A stretch of DNA of 15,709 nucleotides from Casp-actino8 sp965659595 (GTDB taxonomy: Bacteria > Actinomycetota > Acidimicrobiia > Acidimicrobiales > Ilumatobacteraceae), in assembly GCA_965659595.1 (NCBI GenBank), contig CBFHWN010000049.1, forward strand, positions 1 through 15,709, in the 5' to 3' direction. The translations under genes were made by a program, and so were the position numbers. Within the stretch, counting starts at the first letter, position 1, and each line of letters begins with the position of its first letter. This document shows positions 7,058-13,928 of this stretch, in pieces. The notes below the pieces were generated by a model. That model did no database searches. It was given only the letters and a program-made list of their open reading frames with translations, and had not been told where the DNA came from.

Positions 7058-7087
7058 GCGGAAAACCGCAGGCGCCTCGGCGCGCCT
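7058..7087 (-). terminator. Two small hairpins at the 3' end of dnaE (weak terminator candidate)
   Basis: AGGCGC (7070-7075) and GCGCCT (7082-7087) form a perfect 6-bp stem touching the dnaE stop codon. Directly beyond it, GCGG-AAAA-CCGC (7058-7069) forms a 4-bp stem with a 4-nt loop. On the dnaE transcript these are two adjacent GC hairpins without a following U-tract. They may slow or partly terminate transcription before the 6982 gene. Chance is a real possibility in GC-rich DNA. Confidence 0.25.
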
Positions 7088-10000
7088 CAACGAGACGAAC
7101 GGACCACGTCGATGCCGAAGGCGACACGCAAGTCGGGTACCACCCGTTCGATCTGTACGGAATATTCGCTTCCGAGTTCGAGGACCTTGTTCGGTCCGAC
7201 GTGGAGGTACACCGGCGAATCTCCGGGGTGTCGGCGAAGGATGTCGCGTAGCTCGTCGATACGAGAACGTGCGATGGTGTCGAGGGGCAAATCGAGGCGC
7301 AATTCGGGCACGCCATCGACCAACCGCAGTGCTTCGACGTCCATCACGCTGAAAGAGAGGCGATCTCCGTCTGTGTTCACTCGGCCTTTGAGAAGGACGA
7401 CACCGTCCTCGCGGACGAGGTGACCCTGTGCGGCGGCGATTTTGCTGAACATCGTGACTTCGATCGTTCCGTGGAAATCCTCCAAGGTGAGAACGAGCAT
7501 CTGGTCGCCCCGTCTGGTGGTCTTCTTCTCGAGCTTGGAGACCACTCCCCCGAGAGTGACGATCGTCCCCGACGGAAGTTCCTTCGTGTCGAGGGTTGTG
7601 TGGGTCGCCCGTCTCGACAAGGTTCCTTCGTGTCCGACCAGAGGGTGGTCGGTGATGTACAAGCCCATCAGTTCCTTCTCGTACTTGAGTTTCGACTCAC
7701 GATCGAGGTCGCGGTCAGGAATCTCGATGTCGAGAGAGAACGACGAGTCGGCGTCGTCGATCGAATCGAAAAGACTCAACACACCCTGATCGGCTTCGTG
7801 TCGACGCGAGACTGCATCGTCGATGATCGTCTCGAACACCATGAGAAGTCCGAGACGGGAATGACCGAGGACGTCGAACGCCCCGACCTTGATGAACGAT
7901 TCGATCGTTCGTTTGTTGAGGCAATCCGTCGGAACTCTCATGCAGAAGTCCTGGAAACTGGCGAACGGACCATTGGCCGAACGCTCGTCGACGATCTTGC
8001 GACACAGAGCAGAACCGACGCCCTTGATGGCCGATAGACCGAAGGTGACTGTCCGCTCGTCGGGCAATGCGCCGAAATCGACATCGGAGACGTTGACGTC
8101 GGGGGGCCGAATCGTGACCTTTTGGCGTCGGGCGTCGGCCAGATATCCGGCGGCCTTGTCGAGGTTGTCCTTGACCGATGTCAGGAGTGCAGCGAAGAAC
8201 TCGACGGGATAGTTGGCCTTCAAATAAGCGGTCTGATACGTGACCAGCCCGTAGCCAAACGAGTGCGATTTGTTGAACGCGTAGTCGGCGAAGTTCTCGA
8301 TGATTCCGAACAGATACGTTCCGAGCTCGGAGCCGTAGCCGGTCGTCTCGCAACCGTCCACGAACTTGGAGCGCTCCTTCTCCATGAGTTCGCGTACTTT
8401 CTTGCCACACGCCTTGCGCAGGTTGTCGGCTTCGGCGAGCGAATACCCGGCGAATCGCTGAGCGACTCGCATCACGCTCTCCTGGTAGATCATGAGCCCG
8501 AAGGTGTCGCCGAGTACTTCGGATGCGTCGGGATGGAAGAAGTCGACTTCTTTTCGGCCGTTCTTTCGGTCGGCGTAGTCGTAGTGCATGTTGACGCCCA
8601 TGGGGCCGGGCCGATACAGCGCTATCACCGCCGAGACGTCTTCGAACGAGCTCGGAGCCATGGCGCGAAGCAAGGCTTGCATCTGTGGCGATTCGAGCTG
8701 AAAGACGCCGGTGCTTTCGCCTCGGCCGAGCAATTCGAAAACAGCTGGATCGTCGAGAGGCACCGAGTCGATGTCGAATTCCGACCGACCGTTCTCACGG
8801 ATCAGCCTGACCGTGTCGGTGATCACGTCGAGATTTCGTAGGCCGAGGAAGTCCATTTTCAAGAGGCCGAGGTCCTCGACACCGTGCATTTCGTATTGGG
8901 TGGTGACGGGGGTGTCGTCGGGTGCTTTCCCCTGCTCGGGTTTGCGCTGAAGCGGCAGGTACTCGGTAAGAGGTTCCTTGGAGATCACCACGGCGGCGGC
9001 GTGAATGCCGGTGGATCGTTTCAGCCCCTCCAGGCCTTTGGCGACGTCGATCACCTGCTTGGCCACCGGATCGGACTCGTACATCTGTCGCAACTCGCTC
9101 GCCGCTCGGTATCCGTCGACGTACTTCGGGTTCTCCTCCAAGCAGTACTTCAGAGGGGTGTCACGTCCCATGACCAAAGGCGGCATGGCCTTGGCCAGCC
9201 GGTCGCCTACAGCGTATTCGTGTCCGAGGACCCGCGCGGCGTCCCGAACGGCGTTACGGGCTTTGATCGTGTTGAACGTGATGATTTGAGCCACGTGATC
9301 GCGGCCGTACTTCTCGGACACGTATCGGATCATCTCGTCCCGGTGTCGGGAGTCGAAATCCATGTCGATGTCGGGCATCGAGACGCGGCTCGGATTGAGG
9401 AAGCGCTCGAACAGCAAGTCGTAGCGGATCGGATCGATCTCGGTGATTCGAAGCGAATAGGCAACGGCGCACCCGGCGGCCGAACCTCGACCGGGTCCGA
9501 CTCGAATTCCACGTCGTTTGGCGTAGGCGATCAGGTCCCAGACGATGAGGAAGTAGGAAGCGAACCCCATGTCGACGATCACCTTGAGTTCGTAAGCCAG
9601 ACGTTCGACTACGGGAGCCGGAAGTTTCTCACCCCAGCGCTCCTTCGCTCCCTCCCACGTCAAGTGTTCGAGGTACGCCGCATCGTCGGCGAAACCCTCT
9701 GGCACGGCAAAATTCGGAAGTTGGGGCTTTCCGAACTCGATTTCCAACCCCGCTCGCTCGGCGATCCAGAGCGTGTTGTCGCAAGATTCGGGCACTTCGT
9801 CGAAGAGGTGACGCATTTCGGCCGAAGACTTCAAATAGTGCTCGGTTCCGTCGAACTTGAAGCGATTGGGATCGCTCATGAGAGAGGCCGTCTGCACGCA
9901 CAGCAGTGCGTCGTGTGCCTCGCTGTCGTGACGATGCACGTAGTGGGAGTCGTTGGTCGCAAGGAGAGGGGCGCCGATCGCGCGGGCAATCTCGACGAGT

Positions 10001-10608
10001 TGTGGATTGGTTCGGATCTGACTGGTCAGTCCGTGATCTTGTAACTCCACGAAAAGGTTGTCGCGACCGAAGATCTCCTGGAGGCGGGCCGCCTTGCCGA
10101 GCGCCCCGTCGTAGTCGTCTTTCAGGAGATGTTGAAGGACATGACCCCCGAGACATCCCGTCGTTGCGATGAGACCCTCGCTGTGACGGGCAAGTAGTTC
10201 CCAGTCCATACGAGGTTGGTAGTAGTAACCCTCCAGAAACGCCAGGCTGCTCAACTTGATGAGATTGCGATATCCGGTGTCGTTTTCGGCCAGCAAAGTG
10301 AGGTGGTAGTAGAGCTTTCCTCCACCTTCGACATCCCCACCCGAATCGTCGAGTCGACCACGCCGGGGCGGGCGTTCGAATCGACTTTCGCCGGCCATGT
10401 AGGCCTCGGTTCCGATAATCGGTTTGATGCCCTGGTCGCGACACTCCCGGTAGAAGTCGAGAACGCCGTACATGTTGCCGTGATCGGTCATACCTAGTGC
10501 GGGTTGTCCGTCTTGGACAGCTTTGGCAACGAGTTCGTCGAGTTTGGCCGCGCCGTCAAGCATGGAGAACTCGGTGTGAACGTGGAGATGAGTGAACGAA
10601 TCGACCAT
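7087..10608 (-). CDS. dnaE: DNA polymerase III alpha subunit, DnaE1 type with intact PHP domain
   Basis: This is the 1173-residue replicative polymerase catalytic subunit. The N-terminal PHP domain (about 1-225) keeps all nine metal-site residues known from mycobacterial DnaE1: H9, H11, D18, H43, E68, H102, C152, D220 and H222. It should therefore have built-in 3'-5' proofreading. The polymerase core has GPGRGSAAG (371-379), D413 and D415 in PDIDMDFD, and D586 in KMDFLGL. NKSHSFGYG and the duplicated helix-hairpin-helix region follow. QGVLSLF (941-947) fits a beta-clamp-binding motif. The C-terminal OB fold is about 1013-1092 (IVTLGGVVSKLEKKT). The ATG at 10608 is chosen for its AGGAGG 6 nt upstream and because PHP domains begin right at FTHLHVHTEFS; a 30-residue upstream extension is open but unlike the family. 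The gene follows bpa by 149 bp. Confidence 0.97.
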   Translation of the reverse strand: MVDSFTHLHVHTEFSMLDGAAKLDELVAKAVQDGQPALGMTDHGNMYGVLDFYRECRDQGIKPIIGTEAYMAGESRFERPPRRGRLDDSGGDVEGGGKLYYHLTLLAENDTGYRNLIKLSSLAFLEGYYYQPRMDWELLARHSEGLIATTGCLGGHVLQHLLKDDYDGALGKAARLQEIFGRDNLFVELQDHGLTSQIRTNPQLVEIARAIGAPLLATNDSHYVHRHDSEAHDALLCVQTASLMSDPNRFKFDGTEHYLKSSAEMRHLFDEVPESCDNTLWIAERAGLEIEFGKPQLPNFAVPEGFADDAAYLEHLTWEGAKERWGEKLPAPVVERLAYELKVIVDMGFASYFLIVWDLIAYAKRRGIRVGPGRGSAAGCAVAYSLRITEIDPIRYDLLFERFLNPSRVSMPDIDMDFDSRHRDEMIRYVSEKYGRDHVAQIITFNTIKARNAVRDAARVLGHEYAVGDRLAKAMPPLVMGRDTPLKYCLEENPKYVDGYRAASELRQMYESDPVAKQVIDVAKGLEGLKRSTGIHAAAVVISKEPLTEYLPLQRKPEQGKAPDDTPVTTQYEMHGVEDLGLLKMDFLGLRNLDVITDTVRLIRENGRSEFDIDSVPLDDPAVFELLGRGESTGVFQLESPQMQALLRAMAPSSFEDVSAVIALYRPGPMGVNMHYDYADRKNGRKEVDFFHPDASEVLGDTFGLMIYQESVMRVAQRFAGYSLAEADNLRKACGKKVRELMEKERSKFVDGCETTGYGSELGTYLFGIIENFADYAFNKSHSFGYGLVTYQTAYLKANYPVEFFAALLTSVKDNLDKAAGYLADARRQKVTIRPPDVNVSDVDFGALPDERTVTFGLSAIKGVGSALCRKIVDERSANGPFASFQDFCMRVPTDCLNKRTIESFIKVGAFDVLGHSRLGLLMVFETIIDDAVSRRHEADQGVLSLFDSIDDADSSFSLDIEIPDRDLDRESKLKYEKELMGLYITDHPLVGHEGTLSRRATHTTLDTKELPSGTIVTLGGVVSKLEKKTTRRGDQMLVLTLEDFHGTIEVTMFSKIAAAQGHLVREDGVVLLKGRVNTDGDRLSFSVMDVEALRLVDGVPELRLDLPLDTIARSRIDELRDILRRHPGDSPVYLHVGPNKVLELGSEYSVQIERVVPDLRVAFGIDVVRSSR

Positions 10609-10614
10609 TCCTCG

Positions 10615-10620
10615 CCTCCT
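10615..10620 (-). promoter_or_regulatory. Shine-Dalgarno of dnaE (AGGAGG)
   Basis: AGGAGG on the minus strand lies 6 nt before the ATG at 10608. It fixes the dnaE start against the longer open frame that begins at 10698. The remaining bpa-dnaE gap (10621-10757) shows no clear promoter hexamers or terminator. Confidence 0.8.
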
Positions 10621-10757
10621 CGATTGCCGATCACCTGGACGCCGATGGCGACGCGAACCACAGACGTGTGATTCGCCAGAGTAGCAGTGGCACTCCACGT
10701 CGGACTCCTGAGACGTGAGTGACGACCAACCAGTGTGCCGATGCCGGAAGGGTGAGG

Positions 10758-11306
10758 TCAGAGGTAGATGCCCGGGCGCCGATCCGGAGTCTGGGATCCC
10801 GGGTCCTCAGGCCCCCCCGGTCCCAGCCGTCGCATCTGTTCGATCTGCTGTCGGGCCGCCATCTGCTGAGCGAACAAGGTGGCCTGGATACCGTGGAACA
10901 AACCTTCCAGCCATCCGACCAACTGCGCCTTCGCAATCCGGAGTTCGGACTCACTCGGGACTTCTGACGAGAACGGCAACGTCAGCATGCGGAGTTCTTC
11001 TTGCAGGTCAGGAGACAGAGCCTCGGCCATTTCGACAATGGAACGCTCGTAGATCTCGGCGAGACGTTCACGACTCGGTTCGTCGAGATGGGTCGACCGC
11101 ACCTCCTCCAGCAGTTGTTTGACCATCGACCCGATTCGCATCACCTTTCCGGGCTCGGTCACCGACTCGGTCAGCGGTTGGGACTCCGTCGAAGACTCCG
11201 GTTCCGATGGGGTCGCACCAGGCAGGATCGCATCGGGACTATGAACGACGGGACTCTCGTCGGCTGATGTCACGTCGCCAGTCTGGCCGATGATGCGTAC
11301 ATCCAC
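10758..11306 (-). CDS. bpa: Bacterial proteasome activator Bpa/PafE
   Basis: The 182-residue protein matches mycobacterial Bpa (PafE, Rv3780) through its core. GKVMRIGSMVKQLLEEVR (53-70) begins the first helices, LTLPF (108-112) follows, and ELRIAKAQLVGWLEGLFHGI (121-140) continues into QATLFAQQMAARQQ. Bpa forms a dodecameric ring that opens the 20S core particle without ATP and feeds it unfolded proteins such as HspR. The last four residues are Gly-Ile-Tyr-Leu, equivalent to the GQYL tail that docks between proteasome alpha subunits, with the penultimate Tyr kept. The first 50 residues are acidic, rich in Ser, Thr and Pro, and presumably disordered, as is the Gly/Pro/Asp-rich linker at 161-178. 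The start is the GTG at 11306 with only a weak ribosome site, 24 bp after the phosphodiesterase gene, so coupling is likely. The exact start is uncertain. Confidence 0.92.
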   Translation of the reverse strand: MDVRIIGQTGDVTSADESPVVHSPDAILPGATPSEPESSTESQPLTESVTEPGKVMRIGSMVKQLLEEVRSTHLDEPSRERLAEIYERSIVEMAEALSPDLQEELRMLTLPFSSEVPSESELRIAKAQLVGWLEGLFHGIQATLFAQQMAARQQIEQMRRLGPGGPEDPGSQTPDRRPGIYL

Positions 11307-11330
11307 ACGGCAGCTCGGATTCGCACTACT

Positions 11331-12458
11331 TCAGGTGGTGACGGCGAGAAGGGGCACGAAGAGCTCATCGTCGGTCAACGAGCCATGTCGACACACGAGA
11401 GGAAAGTGGCCGGAGTCTTCCGGATCGTCGAACGAGGCTGCGGTGCGAGGGATCAGAGCGACGTCCCCGAGACGTCTTAGGAACGACGCGTTTCCCGATT
11501 CGCCGAACCATCCCGACGACACGAGATCATCCCGAGACAGCACCCAAGCGATCGATTCGTAGCGCCGACACGATTCCAAGAGAACGTCGGTACGCCCGTC
11601 TCGTGCGTGGAGCCAGCGAAAGCGCCCTTCACCAGATTGATGATCGACGAATCGAAGAACCTCCACATCGAGTTCGACGATGTCGTCACCAGTCTGGACC
11701 TGGCCGTGATCGGCGACCACGACGACGGTCGTTCCAGGCGGGACGGAATCGCAAACCCTGCCGACGAGATCGTCAGCCGCTGCGAGCTCGGCGTCGTAGT
11801 AGGCGCCGAATCCTCGTTCGTGGGCGATCTTGTCGACCCCGTCGTAGTACGCGTACACGAAGTCGGATCCGTCGTCGAGCGCCTCCGTCACCTCGATCGC
11901 GATCGAACTCGGTGAACGCCAGCCGCGCAAGTCGGATCCCGCCAGGTGAGCTTCGGTGAATGCGGTTCCGAGATGTTCGGCCCGGGTGATGACGGGAACT
12001 CGTTGGCCGCAGAACGCGGGAACCGGCTGGATCGTCGAGGGTGGAATGTCGTGACGCAAATTGCGACGTTCTCCCCGTCGGCCTCCGAACCAGCTGAGTG
12101 TGTTCATGACCGTGCCGTCGACGTCGATGCGATAGCCGAGAATGCCGTGCTGTCTCGGGTCGGCGCCGGTCACCAAAGTAGTGAGAGCCGTCGCAGTTGT
12201 GGTCGGCGCCACCGTGGTGAGAACGACCGATTCCATGTCGGTCATTCGAGGGGCAAGGGATCGGTGATCTCGGAGTTGGTTCCAGCCGAGACCGTCGAGC
12301 ACCAGCATCACGATGCGGTCGGCCCGTTGCAGAGGCTGAGGGAACCAGTTCGGTCGGCGATCGGGCCTGGCCAAAAGGCATCCGGGCACCACCGATCCGA
12401 GGCGCGGCGCCGTTCGATCGGGAACCCCAGGAAAGTCCATGACGACAGTCCAGCACAC
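11331..12458 (-). CDS. Alkaline-phosphatase-superfamily phosphodiesterase/nucleotide pyrophosphatase
   Basis: The 375-residue protein has the metal-ligand set of the NPP branch of the alkaline phosphatase superfamily. These are D55 (LVLDGLGW), the nucleophile Thr in APTTTATAL (86-88), D209 and H213 (GVDKIAH), D250 and H251 (VADHGQ), and H358 (CRHGS). This predicts a two-zinc phosphodiester hydrolase, but the substrate (nucleotide, lipid headgroup or other) cannot be read from the sequence. There is no signal peptide or membrane segment, which suggests cytoplasmic action. The GTG at 12458 is preceded by GAGGT at a spacing of 7; the ATG at 12440 is the alternative start. The gene is probably co-transcribed with bpa. 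It diverges from the Rrf2 regulator across about 40 bp, so its promoter must overlap the regulator's, making it a plausible target. Confidence 0.85.
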   Translation of the reverse strand: MCWTVVMDFPGVPDRTAPRLGSVVPGCLLARPDRRPNWFPQPLQRADRIVMLVLDGLGWNQLRDHRSLAPRMTDMESVVLTTVAPTTTATALTTLVTGADPRQHGILGYRIDVDGTVMNTLSWFGGRRGERRNLRHDIPPSTIQPVPAFCGQRVPVITRAEHLGTAFTEAHLAGSDLRGWRSPSSIAIEVTEALDDGSDFVYAYYDGVDKIAHERGFGAYYDAELAAADDLVGRVCDSVPPGTTVVVVADHGQVQTGDDIVELDVEVLRFVDHQSGEGRFRWLHARDGRTDVLLESCRRYESIAWVLSRDDLVSSGWFGESGNASFLRRLGDVALIPRTAASFDDPEDSGHFPLVCRHGSLTDDELFVPLLAVTT

Positions 12459-12488
12459 CAGTTAGACCTCAGCTTCCCATCGACGGCC

Positions 12489-12494
12489 TACGAT
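12489..12494 (+). promoter_or_regulatory. Candidate -10 box (TACGAT) for leaderless Rrf2 gene
   Basis: TACGAT fits TAnnnT and is followed by 7 nt and then the GTG at 12502, the start that restores a canonical Rrf2 N-terminus. Transcription would begin at or one base before that GTG. No Shine-Dalgarno precedes it. No good -35 was seen. The hexamer overlaps the alternative ATG at 12493, which would be excluded from a leaderless transcript. Confidence 0.4.
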
Positions 12495-12501
12495 GAAAGC
12501 C

Positions 12502-12951
12502 GTGCGTGTATCGACCCGTGGTGACTATGCCTGTCGGGCCCTCCTCAGCCTCACGTTGCATGCCGAGGAGGCTGGCCCCACGTCAGTCCGCGACATCGCC
12601 GAGCGCACCGGTCTCCCCCAGCCGTACCTCGAACAAATCCTGCTGGCCTTGAAAGGAGCGGGCTTGGTTCGCTCGAAGCGCGGGGTGGGTGGTGGCTACA
12701 CGCTGGCTCGTCCAGCGGCCGACATTCGTCTGTCCGATATCGTTTCGGCCGTCGACGGACCGATCACTCTCGGTGATTTCGGCGAACCGCACGCTGACGG
12801 CGCTTGTGATCACGAAGGGCAATGCGTCCTCTTGGCGATCTGGAAACAAGCTGGTGACCACATGCGTCACCATCTGGACGGTTTCACCTTGGCCGACGTC
12901 GCCGCCACCGCCCGTGGAACAGGTCCGTGGCCCGAACCTCTCGAGCACTGA
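12502..12951 (+). CDS. Rrf2-family transcriptional regulator
   Basis: The 149-residue protein is a typical Rrf2 winged-helix regulator. The N-terminus is MRVSTRGDYACRALL, and TSVRDIAERTGLPQPYLEQIL forms the helix-turn-helix. The wing is RSKRGVGGGYTLARPA, followed by DIVSAVDGP. The Fe-S sensing region has only two cysteines, C101 and C108 (C-x6-C before VLLAIW), where IscR, NsrR and RirA have three; C11 near the N-terminus is extra. Cluster binding is therefore possible but not assured, and a thiol switch is an alternative. An ATG at 12493 would add three residues. The GTG at 12502 is preferred because it gives the family N-terminus and lies 7 nt after a TACGAT box. The gene diverges from the phosphodiesterase/bpa unit and ends 13 bp from convergent nusB. 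Targets are unknown; self-regulation and the divergent unit are the obvious candidates. Confidence 0.88.
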   Translation: MRVSTRGDYACRALLSLTLHAEEAGPTSVRDIAERTGLPQPYLEQILLALKGAGLVRSKRGVGGGYTLARPAADIRLSDIVSAVDGPITLGDFGEPHADGACDHEGQCVLLAIWKQAGDHMRHHLDGFTLADVAATARGTGPWPEPLEH

Positions 12952-12963
12952 ACGAGAGGGTTC
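12934..12963. terminator. Hairpin at the Rrf2/nusB convergent junction
   Basis: CCTCTCG (12937-12943) pairs exactly with CGAGAGG (12953-12959). GAA/TTC extend the stem past a one-base bulge, with a 9-nt loop that contains the Rrf2 stop codon. The stem forms in RNA from either strand and sits between two stop codons 13 bp apart, so a shared bidirectional terminator is likely. There is no U-tract on either side, which is common in high-GC actinobacteria but lowers certainty. Confidence 0.5.
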
Positions 12964-12964
12964 C

Positions 12965-13372
12965 TCAACGCACGGTTCGAGCGATGGAGGCCAATACGCC
13001 GTTGACGAACCGGCCCGAATCGTCGGTGCTGAACCTCTTGGCCAACTCGACGGCCTCATCGATCACGACAGCTGTCGGCACGTCTGGTCGATACACCAGT
13101 TCGAATGTCGCCAGACGCAACACCAAAAGGTCGAGGATCGGCATCCGGTCGAGACTCCAACCAGTCGCAAACCTCTCGATAGCACCGTCGAGTTCTCCAC
13201 GGTGTTCCTCGACCCCGTCGACCAGAAGGCGCACGAGAGGCTCGTGAGGAACGATCGCTTCATCGAGAGATTGGCGCGAATCAGTGCCTTTCGTCGCGCC
13301 TTCGTAGAGGACGACCAGCGCGGATTCGCGAGCCAGGGAGCGTTCGTCATCGGACGAGACGAGATCAGACAC
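12965..13372 (-). CDS. nusB: Transcription antitermination factor NusB
   Basis: This small all-helical protein (135 residues) binds boxA RNA together with NusE (S10) and supports rRNA antitermination. The N-terminal helix RESALVVLYEGATKG and the C-terminal signature are both typical of NusB; the latter runs from DRMPILDLLVLRLATFEL, through PTAVVIDEAVELAKRF, to FVNGVLASIAR. The start is taken as the GTG at 13372 (MSDLVSSDDERSLARES), which overlaps the end of efp by 8 bp and gives a normal family length. A longer frame upstream is efp sequence read out of frame. No strong Shine-Dalgarno is present, so re-initiation after efp is likely. It is the last gene of the aroB-aroQ-pepP-efp-nusB run and ends 13 bp from the convergent Rrf2 gene. 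Confidence 0.93.
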   Translation of the reverse strand: MSDLVSSDDERSLARESALVVLYEGATKGTDSRQSLDEAIVPHEPLVRLLVDGVEEHRGELDGAIERFATGWSLDRMPILDLLVLRLATFELVYRPDVPTAVVIDEAVELAKRFSTDDSGRFVNGVLASIARTVR

Positions 13373-13928
13373 GGGTGATGTACTCACCTGATCGAGTGTC
13401 GACCTTGACGCGGTCACCGATCTCGACGAAAAGAGGAACCTGGATGGTCTTGCCAGTTTCCAGCGTCGCCGGCTTGCGGGCTCCAGAAACTCGATCTCCT
13501 TGAACTCCCGGTTCGGTTTCGGCAATCGTGAGTTCGACCGAGGCGGCAATTTCAACCGACACGATTTCGTTCCCGTGCAGGGCGATGATGGCGGTCATCG
13601 ACTCCACCAGGTAATGGGCGGCCTCACCGAGCGCCACCGGCTGAATGTTCATCTGGTCATACGAGTCGGTGTCCATGAACACGTAGTCATCGCCGTCGCG
13701 ATAAAGGAACTGCATGTCCTTTTTGTCGAGAATGGCCTGCTCCACGCGAATCCCGGCGTTGAACGTCTTCTCGAAGACGTTTCCGGTTCGGACGTTACGC
13801 AACTTTGTGCGAACGAAAGCACCACCCTTGCCCGGCTTGACGTGTTGGAATTCGACGACCTGGAAGAGTCCATTGTCGAGTTCGAGGGTGATCCCGTTCT
13901 TCAGGTCATTGGTCGTGATGGCAGGCAT
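13365..13928 (-). CDS. efp: Translation elongation factor P
   Basis: The 187-residue protein has the full three-domain length. EF-P binds ribosomes stalled at consecutive prolines and stimulates peptide-bond formation. Domain I starts ITTNDLKNGITLELD, and its tip loop is VKPGKGGAF with the modifiable lysine at K34. Domain II includes RTGNVFEKTF and DGDDYVFMDTDSYDQ. Domain III includes GDRVSGARKPATLETG and ends DTRSGEYITRV. The loop has Gly, not Pro, after PGKG, so it is not the palindromic PGKGP loop reported for actinobacterial EF-Ps that work without modification. No lysine-modifying enzyme is in the window. The start at 13928 lies 28 bp inside the aminopeptidase gene, and the stop overlaps nusB. 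The upstream AAAGAA is only a weak ribosome site. Confidence 0.96.
   Translation of the reverse strand: MPAITTNDLKNGITLELDNGLFQVVEFQHVKPGKGGAFVRTKLRNVRTGNVFEKTFNAGIRVEQAILDKKDMQFLYRDGDDYVFMDTDSYDQMNIQPVALGEAAHYLVESMTAIIALHGNEIVSVEIAASVELTIAETEPGVQGDRVSGARKPATLETGKTIQVPLFVEIGDRVKVDTRSGEYITRV

Noticed and set aside
8884..10044. A 386-codon open frame on the plus strand opposite dnaE
   Set aside because: It is antisense to conserved polymerase coding sequence, has no recognisable domain, and long antisense frames are expected in GC-rich coding DNA.
10621..10757. Possible promoter or small gene between bpa and dnaE
   Set aside because: No TAnnnT/-35 pair at proper spacing and no short frame with a ribosome site was found.
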